Of a DNA stretch of 64,000 nt, positions 17,942 to 25,977 are shown piece by piece. The position numbers and the translations under genes are program-made. This stretch comes from Pseudomonas sp. stari2 (GTDB lineage: Bacteria; Pseudomonadota; Gammaproteobacteria; Pseudomonadales; Pseudomonadaceae), in contig NZ_CP099760.1 in the NCBI RefSeq assembly GCF_040760005.1, positions 1,669,501 to 1,733,500 of the forward strand. The letters are read 5' to 3'. The notes under the pieces are model-generated. The model was not told where the DNA came from. It ran no database searches and was given only the letters and a program-made list of their open reading frames with translations. Every line of letters starts with the position of its first letter. Position 1 is the stretch's first letter.

Positions 17942-19027
17942 ATGGAATTCTTCGAAAAATTAGCCAGTCTTGCCGCCAAAGTCCGGTTGCAGAGCGCTGC
18001 AATCCAGACTGAAGAGGCGACAAAAAATGCGTTTGTCATGCCCTTCATCAGTACGGTTCTGGGTTACGACGTATTCGATCCGACAGAGGTGACGCCGGAA
18101 TTTGTCTGCGACATCGGTACGAAGAAGGGCGAAAAAATCGATTACGCGATCATGAAAGAGGGAGAAGTACAGATCCTCATTGAGTGCAAGAAGATCGGCG
18201 AACCCTTGCACATCAATCACGCCTCGCAGCTGTTCCGTTATTTCCACGTCACCAGTGCCAGGATTTCCATCCTCACCAACGGCCAGGTCTACAAGTTCTT
18301 CACTGATCTGGATGCGCCAAACAAGATGGATGAGAAGCCCTTCCTTGAACTGGACCTTCTGGATATTGATGAATATTCGGTGCCAGAACTCATCAAACTC
18401 ACCAAGTCTGCGTTCGACGTTGATTCGATTATCAACGCGGCTGGTGAGTTGAAGTACGTCAGCCAGATCAAGAAGGTTATCGCCTCGCAGGTCAGCAAGC
18501 CGGATGACGATTTCGTCAAAGTGTTTGCTTCGCGAGTCTACGACGGAGTCATTACGCAGAAGGTACGGGATCAGTTTCATGAGCTGACGAGAAAGGCAGT
18601 CGTACAGTTCCTGAATGATCAGATCAATGATCGTCTCAAGTCCGCCATGAGTGGGGCGATCCAGCCGGCGTTGGCATCTATTCCGACGGTAGCCAGTGGA
18701 ACAGATCCGGTCGAGTCTCGTGATGAGTCAGACGACAAGATCATGACCACTCTTGAAGAGCTGGAGGGTTATCACATTGTTCGAGCAGTCGTTCGATCAA
18801 TTGTCGATGCCAAACGAATCGTACAACGTGACACTCAGAGCTATTTCGGAATCTTGCTCGATGACAACAATCGGAAACCGATTTGTCGCCTGCACTTCAA
18901 TCGTTCGCAAAAATACATTGGCATTTTCGACGAAGAGAAAAACGAAACTCGCCATCCCATTAGCTCGGTAGACGATATCTACGAGTATTCGGAGCAGTTG
19001 AAGAAGACAGTTGGCTATTACGACTAG
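17942..19027 (+). CDS. Solitary HsdR-N type restriction endonuclease-like protein
   Basis: A protein of 361 residues. The N-terminal half matches the nuclease domain of type I restriction R subunits, with the PD-(D/E)XK core DYAIMKEG (Asp67) and LIECKK (Glu81, Lys83). No helicase motor follows, and no hsdM or hsdS lies nearby, so it is not a classical type I subunit. The C-terminal part (about 265-361) is a separate small domain ending in a helix with YEYSEQLKK. It could be a defence or DNA-repair nuclease. Function is not established. A terminator follows. Confidence 0.7.
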   Translation: MEFFEKLASLAAKVRLQSAAIQTEEATKNAFVMPFISTVLGYDVFDPTEVTPEFVCDIGTKKGEKIDYAIMKEGEVQILIECKKIGEPLHINHASQLFRYFHVTSARISILTNGQVYKFFTDLDAPNKMDEKPFLELDLLDIDEYSVPELIKLTKSAFDVDSIINAAGELKYVSQIKKVIASQVSKPDDDFVKVFASRVYDGVITQKVRDQFHELTRKAVVQFLNDQINDRLKSAMSGAIQPALASIPTVASGTDPVESRDESDDKIMTTLEELEGYHIVRAVVRSIVDAKRIVQRDTQSYFGILLDDNNRKPICRLHFNRSQKYIGIFDEEKNETRHPISSVDDIYEYSEQLKKTVGYYD

Positions 19028-19045
19028 TGCGGAGTCTTTCCAATA

Positions 19046-19070
19046 AACCGGCCATCGGCCGGTTTTTTAT
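19046..19070 (+). terminator. Rho-independent terminator
   Basis: The stem ACCGGCC-atc-GGCCGGT is followed by a run of six T. It lies directly downstream of the solitary nuclease gene. Confidence 0.8.
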
Positions 19071-19189
19071 GGAAGCGAGGTCCTCTAAAAGAAACACTCA
19101 CTGCAGCCGCGTCTTAAGTCGGATAGGGAATGCACAGGGAGTCGATGTATCGTAGCGAACCACTGCAAAAGTCCTGACAGGAGAACGCA

Positions 19190-19960
19190 ATGACCTGGTC
19201 CGCCAAGCAATACGTCGCTTTTGAAGATGAACGCACCCGCCCGGCCCGAGACTTGCTGGCGGCGATTCCCACGCCCGAGGTGCGGTCCGTGGTTGATATC
19301 GGGTGTGGTCCCGGTAACTCGACCGAGCTTTTGGTGGAGCGTTTTCCGGGGGCGAAAGTGCGGGGGCTCGACAGTTCGCCGGACATGATCGATGCCGCGC
19401 GCAAGCGTCTGCCGCAGTTGCAGTTCGCGGTGGCGGACATCGATAAATGGGCGGATGCAGGGCCATTCGATGTGATCTTTGCCAACGCCGTTTTGCAGTG
19501 GGTGCCGGATCACGCGACGTTGCTGCCGGCGCTGGCGAGCAAGTTGGCGCAGGGCGGCAGCCTGGCGATTCAGATGCCGGACAACCTCAACGAGCCGTCC
19601 CATCGGTTGATGCGTGAAGTGGCGGCCAACGGGCCGTGGGCCAGCAAACTCGCGGGCGCGGCGGGGCAGCGGACCGAGATGGCGGACGCCAGTGCCTATT
19701 TCTCGATGCTGCGGCCGCATTGCGCGCGGGTCGATGTGTGGCGCACCACGTATCACCACCAGTTGGCGGGCGGGGCCTCGGGTGTTGTCGAGTGGTTCAA
19801 GGGCAGTGGTTTGATTCCGTTCCTCAGTCCACTGACGGAAACCGAGCGGGAGGAGTATCTGGCGCACTATCTGGCGGAGGTCGCGAAGGCGTATCCGGCG
19901 CTGGCGGATGGTTCGGTGCTGTTGCCGTTTCCACGATTGTTCATTGTCGCCACACGTTGA
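19190..19960 (+). CDS. tam: Trans-aconitate 2-methyltransferase
   Basis: A protein of 256 residues, the usual length for Tam. SAM motif I is VVDIGCGPGNSTELL (about 34-48), followed by VRGLDSSPDMID. The family-specific stretches ANAVLQWVPDH and QMPDNLNEPSH are present, as is the C-terminal LPFPRLFIVA. The enzyme methylates trans-aconitate, a by-product of the citric acid cycle, to its monomethyl ester. A GGAG element precedes the ATG. A strong hairpin closes the gene. Confidence 0.9.
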   Translation: MTWSAKQYVAFEDERTRPARDLLAAIPTPEVRSVVDIGCGPGNSTELLVERFPGAKVRGLDSSPDMIDAARKRLPQLQFAVADIDKWADAGPFDVIFANAVLQWVPDHATLLPALASKLAQGGSLAIQMPDNLNEPSHRLMREVAANGPWASKLAGAAGQRTEMADASAYFSMLRPHCARVDVWRTTYHHQLAGGASGVVEWFKGSGLIPFLSPLTETEREEYLAHYLAEVAKAYPALADGSVLLPFPRLFIVATR

Positions 19961-19965
19961 AATGA

Positions 19966-19996
19966 AAAAGGGCCGATTTGATCGGCCCTTTCTTTT
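19966..19996. terminator. Bidirectional terminator
   Basis: The stem AAGGGCCGAT at 19968-19977 pairs with ATCGGCCCTT at 19981-19990 around a 3-base loop. It is flanked by A and T runs. It sits between the convergent tam and methyltransferase genes. Confidence 0.85.
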
Positions 19997-20000
19997 GCGG

Positions 20001-20729
20001 TCAGCGCTGTACGGCGACCAGCATCATCATCGGTCGCTCACGCTCTTCAGCAAGCGCCGGTTGCGCGGCCACTTCGGCATCGCTCGGGCCCCATTCATTG
20101 ACGTGATGAATCGTGAACCCGGCGTCGATCAACGCATTGAGCAACGTGCCGACCGTACGATGCTGCTTGATCACACCGTCGGCCAGCCAGTTGGTCACCC
20201 GCTCACCCTCCATTTGATAACTGTCCAGCGGCCAGCGCTTGTTGCCTTCGCTGTCGATCAGCCAGCCCGGATTGCGCGGCGCCATGAAGATCGGGTGCTC
20301 GATGGAAAACACAAAATGCGCACCGGGTTTAAGCGCCGCGTGCAGCTTGGCGAACAGCCCCGAGAGATCCTTGATGTAATGCAGGGCCAGTGAGCTGTAG
20401 GCCAGATCGTAAGTGCACGCAGGCAAATCGAGGTGTTCCAGGTCGGCACGTTCGTAGCGGATGTTCGCGGCCGAGGTGGTTTCTTTCGCTCGTGCGAGCA
20501 TTTTCTCCGAGACATCCAGCCCCAGCACCTCGGCTGCGCCGTGTTCGCTGGCCCAGCGACAGAACCAGCCATAGCCGCAGCCCAGATCCACCACCTGCAA
20601 ACCGTGGAGGGAGGGCAACAAGGCTTTCAGCGCCGGCCATTCCGGCGCGGCATCGAGGCCGCCGATGGAGCGGTTCATCTGGCTGTAGCCCTGGAAAAAT
20701 TCGGGGTCGTCGTAGATGTTCTGGGTCAT
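20001..20729 (-). CDS. Class I SAM-dependent methyltransferase
   Basis: A protein of 242 residues. Motif I is VVDLGCGYGWFCRWA, followed by EVLGLDVSEKMLARA and a UbiE/Methyltransf_11-like AYSSLALHYIKDL. Its substrate is unknown, and the C-terminal part (FVFSIEHPIFMAP) is typical of a subgroup of small-molecule methyltransferases. The start at 20729 was chosen because the domain begins there. The frame remains open much further upstream without recognisable sequence. Confidence 0.85.
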   Translation of the reverse strand: MTQNIYDDPEFFQGYSQMNRSIGGLDAAPEWPALKALLPSLHGLQVVDLGCGYGWFCRWASEHGAAEVLGLDVSEKMLARAKETTSAANIRYERADLEHLDLPACTYDLAYSSLALHYIKDLSGLFAKLHAALKPGAHFVFSIEHPIFMAPRNPGWLIDSEGNKRWPLDSYQMEGERVTNWLADGVIKQHRTVGTLLNALIDAGFTIHHVNEWGPSDAEVAAQPALAEERERPMMMLVAVQR

Positions 20730-20966
20730 GGTTTGGTGCTCGTTTGAATTTGATTTGGATGGCTCAACGGCCACGATCTGAAGTCCCTCGAAACGTGATG
20801 GCGCGTATTCGTCGATGGCCGCGCAGGGGGAGGGTGGTGGGTGATGGGGAAATGCTAGCGGGTCGTAGCGAGCGTGAGAACCGAACGAGTGTTGGGGATC
20901 TGTAAGCGCGGTTTTTCGATTCGGGATGTTTAAAGAGTGGGTCCTGTTTGCTGATCCTTCCCACAA

Positions 20967-21256
20967 GGTTTTCAGGTTGTCCGTCGGAAGTGCGGGCTCT
21001 AGCCTGTGAAGGTCGCTGATGAATCGGCGATCGGGATTGGAACCCCGCGGCTTTCCAAAAAAGCAAAAGCAGCTTTCATGACGTATGCTTGCCCGCCTTC
21101 ATGGTGTGCACTCTGTTATGGCGGCTGTGCGCGAGAGACTTCGAGTCTGTCGGGCTTTTGGCTTTTTTCGCCCGGGTTCCAACTCGTGTACAGCTGCCAC
21201 CTCTTCGATTGGAACCGAGTAGGTCAGCTCCACCTATCGACTAGAAAGAAGCCATT
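20967..21256 (+). promoter_or_regulatory. Candidate structured leader upstream of the DUF6124 gene
   Basis: This gap of about 290 bases has no convincing gene. It contains TTGGAACCC at 21038-21045, the complementary GGGTTCCAA at 21174-21182, and a second TTGGAACC at 21209-21216. The middle segment could pair with either flank, giving two exclusive structures. A T-rich stretch (GCTTTTTTCG) lies just before the middle segment. A weak ORF runs across it but lacks a credible start. Confidence 0.4.
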
Positions 21257-21625
21257 ATGAAGAAGCCGACACCGAATCCCCCAGAAGTCGAAACCGACCC
21301 AACGTCCCCCTACACCTCAATCGACTCCAGAAAACTCAACGACGCCGCCAACCGCGCCCTCGATCACTATCTCTGCCCCGGCGCCAATGTCATGGGCACG
21401 ACCAACCAGCCTGAACCGATGTTCCTCGCCAATCCGGCCTACAACACCGAATCCCTGCTCGCCAACGCCAGCGAATCCCTGGGCTCGGCCAGCGAAATGC
21501 TCAGCAACTTCGCCGCCGTGCTCGATCCGTCCCATCGCAGGACGGCACTGGGGATCGCACAGGTCGTGATGCTGGGGAAGTTGGCGGTCAATCAGGCGCT
21601 GGATCATGTTGAGGTGAAGGGCTGA
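21257..21625 (+). CDS. DUF6124 family protein
   Basis: A protein of 122 residues, hydrophilic N-terminus followed by helices. Characteristic DUF6124 sequence includes RKLNDAANRALDHYL, then NASESLGSASEMLSNFA and a C-terminal RTALGIAQVVMLGKLAVNQ. The family is widespread in Pseudomonas, often in several copies, with no known function. AGAAAG before the ATG is a weak ribosome binding site. A hairpin terminator follows. Confidence 0.85.
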   Translation: MKKPTPNPPEVETDPTSPYTSIDSRKLNDAANRALDHYLCPGANVMGTTNQPEPMFLANPAYNTESLLANASESLGSASEMLSNFAAVLDPSHRRTALGIAQVVMLGKLAVNQALDHVEVKG

Positions 21626-21648
21626 ATTGCAGCTGTTCTGGCAGGCAT

Positions 21649-21680
21649 AAAAAAACCGGCTCATTGAGCCGGTTTTTCTT
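21649..21680. terminator. Bidirectional terminator
   Basis: The stem AACCGGCTC at 21654 pairs with GAGCCGGTT ending at 21674. It is preceded by seven A and followed by TTTCTTT. It separates the DUF6124 gene from the convergent gene at 21706. Confidence 0.8.
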
Positions 21681-21705
21681 TACGAAGTTTGTCTCGTATA
21701 AATCT

Positions 21706-22104
21706 TCAAGGTGCGCAAGGCTCCAACTGATCGACATCAGTGCCACTGCCAGCGCTACGGTCAACCTCGCCATTGTTCCCGATATGAATTTTAGTCGTGG
21801 GCCATTTCGGAGTGATCCTGACGCAATGGTTTTGCCCGGAATTACGCCAATCAAACTCCATAAAAAATTCATCATCGGGAAACAGATGCCCTGGTCCGCC
21901 CGTAGACTCTCCGGGGGCAAGGTTTCCGCGAAAGATCTCATTTTGCGTATTCAGCACAAACCTCAAATCACCTGTGCCTTGTTTAGAGAAATCAATCTCA
22001 ACGCGTGGCACTGCGACGTACCAAACCAGATACGTCAACACCACAAAAATAAGTAACCGCATGACGAGATAGAGCGGGCGTCGCTTACTTGCATTCGTGG
22101 ACAC
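21706..22104 (-). CDS. Membrane-anchored protein of unknown function
   Basis: A protein of 132 residues. A basic N-terminus (ASKRRPLYLVMRLL) leads into one membrane segment (IFVVLTYLVWYVAV), with about 95 residues outside. The exported part contains a beta-rich segment with FFMEFDWRNSGQNHCVRITPKW. No family is recognised. The two cysteines (NHC and EPC) could form a disulfide. Confidence 0.55.
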   Translation of the reverse strand: MSTNASKRRPLYLVMRLLIFVVLTYLVWYVAVPRVEIDFSKQGTGDLRFVLNTQNEIFRGNLAPGESTGGPGHLFPDDEFFMEFDWRNSGQNHCVRITPKWPTTKIHIGNNGEVDRSAGSGTDVDQLEPCAP

Positions 22105-22320
22105 GGACTACATCTCCCCATGTCCTGGCAATGAAAAATCGTGTTTATCGCCCAAGCGTGCGGAAGAAAGCATGAGTCGTCCTTGTTAAGTACGTCCGTT
22201 ATCCCCAAGCGTCCTCTTGGGCGTGCGAATGCTAGCGGAATCTCAAGAACTGGTCGCTGGGAAACGTCTGAAAACATGGCGAGCATCACGCCATGTTTGT
22301 GTGCGGCGATTCCTACAGGA

Positions 22321-22515
22321 TTACTGGTCGTTCGTTCGGATGTCGTTCTTTTCAGTGGACATTGGATAGTGCTCGTTCTCATATTGCTCGATAAGCACTG
22401 CGAGGTTTTCCAGTTCATTTCCATCGGACGATCCGGGCTCAGCCCCCCAGAGCTTTTCCATCCGTGCAAATGCAACGCTCAGGTCTTTTCGGTTACGGAT
22501 GGTTTCGCTGTTCAT
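22321..22515 (-). pseudogene. Truncated HigA-like antitoxin/XRE regulator N-terminus
   Basis: About 64 residues. The segment LWGAEPGSSDGNELENLAVL followed by IEQYENEHYPM is the conserved N-terminal region of HigA-like antitoxins. In these the region is normally followed by a helix-turn-helix domain. Here the frame stops 12 residues later, so the DNA-binding part is missing. GGAGA precedes the ATG at 22515. The frame is also open from a GTG at 22563, overlapping the HicB stop. Confidence 0.55.
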
Positions 22516-22559
22516 TGCAGATTCTCCGTGCAGATCAGATCCATCGGGGTCGAGATTAT

Positions 22560-22973
22560 TCACGAACTCAACATACGCAACGCAGCCGAAGCCAAAAATG
22601 CGGAACGACTCTTTTCCTCCGGATGCTGGCTGACGTGAAGGTCAATGCGGCTCAACAAATAGCCTGGGAGTGTGATGTTGACCTTTTGCGTATTCCCCAG
22701 GCACTGACTGATGTCCACATCCACCAACGCCCATACGCAGTTTTCAAACCTCGGATCGGAAATATGGTTACTGATCTTGTTGGCCGCAGGAATGACGGCA
22801 TCGCTTTCAGCGAGAATCTCGATATGGGTTTCTATCGCCTCTTTCGCCATTTCCATTGCATGGTCCTGATCTTCTCCAGCGGAGAAGCAACCAGGGAGGT
22901 CTGGTACTTCAACACACCATGTTGAGTCGCCTTCGCTGGGAGATATTGCGATTGGATAAAGCATGCGGATCAT
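22560..22973 (-). CDS. HicB-family antitoxin
   Basis: About 137 residues. The N-terminal HicB fold is clear: YPIAISPSEGDSTWCVEVPDLPGCFSAGED is the usual HicB core with the DLPGC motif, followed by AIETHIEILAE. The C-terminal part (ITLPGYLLSRIDLHV) is the arc/HicB-type DNA-binding element. AAGGGA lies before the ATG at 22973. HicB neutralises the mRNA interferase HicA, but no HicA reading frame is visible directly upstream or downstream, so the antitoxin appears orphaned. Confidence 0.8.
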   Translation of the reverse strand: MIRMLYPIAISPSEGDSTWCVEVPDLPGCFSAGEDQDHAMEMAKEAIETHIEILAESDAVIPAANKISNHISDPRFENCVWALVDVDISQCLGNTQKVNITLPGYLLSRIDLHVSQHPEEKSRSAFLASAALRMLSS

Positions 22974-23116
22974 TTCCCTTGTGGCCGAACGCTTCGACAT
23001 AGCAGCGCTCACGACATGAGTGGCTGATTGGCAGTAGCGTAAGCGCAGGCGGGAGGAATTCAATCAACGTGTTGTTTCTGAATGGTTCAAAGTTGGTTTT
23101 GCGCAACCAAATCCGA

Positions 23117-23205
23117 ACGTCGAACTGCTGCAGGGCGGGATCCCGCGCAAGCAGGCGTTCACCTTGGAGTTTGTGCGCTACAGCGATGACCTGCAGAACG
23201 TCTGA
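23117..23205 (+). pseudogene. 3' remnant of a P2 gpU-like tail gene
   Basis: The final 30 or so codons of a gpU-type tail gene, translating to LLQGGIPRKQAFTLEFVRYS and ending DDLQNV with the stop at 23203. The same sequence with a few changes ends the intact gpU-like gene of the prophage at 59385. Upstream of about 23117 the similarity disappears, so the 5' part has been deleted. Confidence 0.8.
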
Positions 23206-23422
23206 CGGGGGGCTGCCCGACACCCGGTGCTACTATGCTTATGGATATTTGAGCGGAACAATCGAGGCGGTGCCGGATGCCAATCAAGGCTTGGCTGACG
23301 AACCGCAACCGTATCGCGCTGGAATCGTCATCGATCTGACAGGGAGGCCAATATTCATCGTCGCGAAAATACGGCAACATCTCCTGTCACTGATGAAGGA
23401 GGCGTGCGGATGTTTGATTTAG
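23186..23422 (+). pseudogene. Truncated P2 gpX-like tail gene
   Basis: It begins MTCRTSDG like the intact tail X gene at 59366 and follows it closely through DANQGLADEPQPYRAGIVI (to about 23338). It then diverges into unrelated sequence and stops at 23422. It overlaps the gpU remnant exactly as in the intact prophage. It is a fossil of a related but different prophage. Confidence 0.8.
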
Positions 23423-23709
23423 GGATTGCAAAGCTGCATGTAGGCGATTTAAGCCCTCACTGGCAGGGTGTTGCGAAAAATCTCGATCCTGAAGTGGTAA
23501 TGGTTTGGGTCGTTTTTTTTGAGGGTAAAGTCTACGGCGTCTATTTGTCGGTAACAGCGGCAGCCAAGGCGGTTGCCAAGATTGAGGCTGATTTGGCGGC
23601 AGGACGAAAGCCTCAACCGCAATCTGCAACGAAGGTGCTGCTTGAAAAAAAGTCGAAAGAGGCAGAGCTGAAAAAGAACGGGTCATCTGACTCAACCCCG
23701 AAACCCTGA
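23410..23709 (+). CDS. Small protein of unknown function
   Basis: A protein of 99 residues. A perfect AAGGAGG ribosome binding site lies 7 bases before the ATG at 23410, which argues for real translation. The first half is beta-rich (VVMVWVVFFEGKVYGVYLSV). The second half is a charged, lysine-rich helix and tail. It overlaps the end of the broken tail gene and may be a surviving cargo gene of the decayed prophage. No family is recognised. Confidence 0.55.
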   Translation: MFDLGIAKLHVGDLSPHWQGVAKNLDPEVVMVWVVFFEGKVYGVYLSVTAAAKAVAKIEADLAAGRKPQPQSATKVLLEKKSKEAELKKNGSSDSTPKP

Positions 23710-23837
23710 TTTTTATTCCGTATCTTTGAGCCCGGCCACCGTGTCGGGTTTTTTATCGGCCAGCTATTCAGCTTTCTTGCGAGTCAGATCTCTAATCAGA
23801 CCCTGGATTTAAATGGGACTGACCCAAAAAATATCCA

Positions 23838-23860
23838 AAAACCGGTCCAAGACCGGTTGG
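23838..23860 (-). terminator. Terminator of the thioesterase gene
   Basis: The stem AACCGGTC-caa-GACCGGTT at 23840-23858 is followed, on the minus strand, by a T-rich stretch. It lies 15 bases past the stop of the minus-strand thioesterase gene. Confidence 0.75.
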
Positions 23861-23873
23861 ATTCAGGGAGATA

Positions 23874-24290
23874 CTACTGCGGCACAGCAAACACTGCGCT
23901 GGCACGGGCAACCATTCGATCACCGACATGCAACCCGACAGTGGCAAACGCCAGCTGCCGTCCTTTTTTGGAGTGCTCAACGCGTACCTCGAGCCACTCA
24001 TTGATCTGCACCGCGCTGAGATAATCCAGGGTCATACTCGCCGTGATCAATGGCAGGGGAGGGTCGCTGGAGAATGCCATGGCGTACCCCATGCCGACAT
24101 CCGCCAAAGTCGCCAATACACCGCCATGCAACGTGCCCCGTCCATTGGCATGTCGTGCGTCTGTCCGCAGACCGATTTCCAGTTGCAGGCCACTCCCTCT
24201 GGTATAGATCGGGCCAAGCAAGTCGAGTAGCGGGCTGCTGCGAGTCAGCGGAGTGAAGCCCTCGGGAATAGCAGTGTCGTTCATGGTCAA
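23874..24290 (-). CDS. PaaI-type hotdog thioesterase
   Basis: A protein of 138 residues, single hotdog domain. The active-site segment HANGRGTLHGGVLATLADVG is the usual [HN]-x-x-G-x-x-HGG motif, and SMTLDYLSAVQ follows in the second half. These enzymes hydrolyse aryl- or acyl-CoA thioesters. The exact substrate is unknown. Two starts six bases apart (24290, 24284) are possible. It is a host gene between the old prophage remnant and the tRNA junction. Confidence 0.85.
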   Translation of the reverse strand: MTMNDTAIPEGFTPLTRSSPLLDLLGPIYTRGSGLQLEIGLRTDARHANGRGTLHGGVLATLADVGMGYAMAFSSDPPLPLITASMTLDYLSAVQINEWLEVRVEHSKKGRQLAFATVGLHVGDRMVARASAVFAVPQ

Positions 24291-24477
24291 TCCCTGTGCC
24301 GGTTGGTTACCGGCTTCTTTGGCCTGAATACGGAGCGTTGCTTATGAGGGTTTAAACCTGACTTCGCCGTCGGAGAAGGATCATACGTATGCGGAATTTG
24401 CAGCGATAAGCTGATCACGATGGCGCCGACGGTAACGATCTTTGGATTTACCGATGAAAACTCAAACCCCAGACACA

Positions 24478-24506
24478 AAAAAACCGGCCATCAAGGCCGG
24501 TTTTTT
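24478..24506 (-). terminator. Terminator downstream of the tRNA-Gly 3' half
   Basis: The stem AAAACCGGCC pairs with GGCCGGTTTT around ATCAA, and T runs occur on both sides. It lies about 50 bases beyond the CCA end of the minus-strand tRNA fragment. It would therefore be the original terminator of the tRNA gene. Confidence 0.75.
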
Positions 24507-24554
24507 CTGTTTGCGCATCCCCCGTCAAACCACGACGCAGGACATGAATTCGAT

Positions 24555-24602
24555 TGGAGCGGGTGAAGGGAATCGAACCCTCGTTATCAGCTTGGGAAGC
24601 TT
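24555..24602 (-). other. attL: 3' half of tRNA-Gly(CCC)
   Basis: Read on the minus strand, this is the anticodon loop TTCCCAA, the 3' anticodon stem, the variable loop, a T-arm with GGTTCGATTCC, the acceptor strand and an encoded CCA. The sequence past 24602 no longer forms the 5' anticodon stem (TAAGC instead of the expected TCAGC) or a D-arm, so the tRNA is split here. The break lies 150 bases from the integrase gene. This is the classical signature of phage integration into a tRNA gene. Confidence 0.85.
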
Positions 24603-24757
24603 ATGTCGGTGGAATATCACAGAGTCGCGGATGATATCCGTATTGTTGCTAAGGCATTGAAATTAAAGGGTCTGGATGCTGGTTTGGCGTATCAGTTTGT
24701 ATCGGGTAATCTGCTATCAGTTTCGGCTAACAGACACCTTAAACGGACACCAGGTAC

Positions 24758-25957
24758 ATGCTAACAGACAAACAGTTACGCGCCATGAAGGCGGGGCCTT
24801 CCGACTATACGATTTCAGATAGCAAAGGGTCGCGTGGGGACGGCGCTCTGTACGTCAAAGTAAAGACGACGGGGGTGAAGGAGTTCTACCACGTACGGTT
24901 TGTTAACCAGAAGAAACGCCGCAAGAAGCTCGGCAACTGGCCAGCTCTGTCGTTGGCTGATGCCAGGCAGCTTTGCAACGCAGCAAGCGAACAAGACTTA
25001 TCTGGAGCGTCATTGTCAGTGCTCCTAGACTCTTATGTCGCGAAGCTCAAAGAGGAAGGGGCGGCATCTCATGACGATGTGAAGTGGTCATTCAAGAAAT
25101 ATGTCACCGAGCCACATCCAGAGGTTGCGAAGCTACCGGCTTCCTTGGTGGAGCCTGGCCACATCAGGGACATTTTGTCGAAGATGATTCAGGCCGGTGT
25201 GACCACTTTTACAAACCGAGTCAGAGCCAGGCTGCACGCTGCGTTTCAGCACGGACTCAACCAAGAAAACAACCCTCGGGAGTATCTGAAAGACGCTGTT
25301 CAGTTTGGGCTGAAACACAACCCTGTGACGGGAGTACCGGTACAGAAAGACTGGGAGAGATCGGGGGAGCGAGCGCTATCCGTGAAGGAACTGGGCGTGC
25401 TGTGGAATCTTCTTCCTGAAGAGTTGAGTTTGGTGACGTCTGAGCTAATCAAGTTTCTAATTGCTACGGGTGGACAGCGACCGACGCAATTGCTGAGCTC
25501 GGACCGGAGTATGTATCACAAGGATCACGTCTTGATCCGGGATGCAAAAGGCAAGGTGGGGGAGCGCACTGTGCACACGGTTCCTCTTAACGCGCTCGCA
25601 TTGGGTTGCCTGGAGCGATTGTCGATGATCACTGCCGAAAATAAATACCCGTTCTCCGGTAAGGATCTCACCGAATCAATTCACACTAACTCCTTGTCGC
25701 GGGCGGTCAGCAAGCTTTACTCAAGACACAAGAGTGACTTCGCGGGACCATTCACGCTGAGGGATATTCGAAGGACGTGTAAAACCTTGATGGGTGTGGC
25801 TGGGATCAGCAAGGAAATCCGAGACCGGATTCAGGGGCATGCCTTCTCTGATGTCTCGTCGAAGCATTATGATCGCTATGACTATTTCAAAGAAAAGCAG
25901 GCAGCACTGAATGCATGGGCTGCCTGGTTAGTAGGTGAAGCGAAAGTTATTAGTTAG
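24758..25957 (+). CDS. Tyrosine recombinase (prophage integrase)
   Basis: A protein of 399 residues. The N-terminal DUF4102-like arm-binding region (KVKTTGVKEFYHVRFVNQKK) precedes a core-binding and a catalytic domain. Catalytic residues visible are Arg in GGQRPTQLL (about 240), Arg in LRDIRRTCKT (about 337), His in GHAFSD (about 361) and Tyr in SKHYDRY (about 370). The usual His of the HxxR box is Arg here, as in some phage integrases. It is adjacent to attL and would catalyse integration and, with a helper, excision. Confidence 0.9.
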   Translation: MLTDKQLRAMKAGPSDYTISDSKGSRGDGALYVKVKTTGVKEFYHVRFVNQKKRRKKLGNWPALSLADARQLCNAASEQDLSGASLSVLLDSYVAKLKEEGAASHDDVKWSFKKYVTEPHPEVAKLPASLVEPGHIRDILSKMIQAGVTTFTNRVRARLHAAFQHGLNQENNPREYLKDAVQFGLKHNPVTGVPVQKDWERSGERALSVKELGVLWNLLPEELSLVTSELIKFLIATGGQRPTQLLSSDRSMYHKDHVLIRDAKGKVGERTVHTVPLNALALGCLERLSMITAENKYPFSGKDLTESIHTNSLSRAVSKLYSRHKSDFAGPFTLRDIRRTCKTLMGVAGISKEIRDRIQGHAFSDVSSKHYDRYDYFKEKQAALNAWAAWLVGEAKVIS

Positions 25958-25977
25958 CTGTCGTGAGCAAAGAATGG

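Noticed and set aside
21006..21260. ORF of 84 codons upstream of the DUF6124 gene
   Set aside because: There is no ribosome binding site, and it overlaps the DUF6124 start. The inverted repeats explain the sequence better as a leader.
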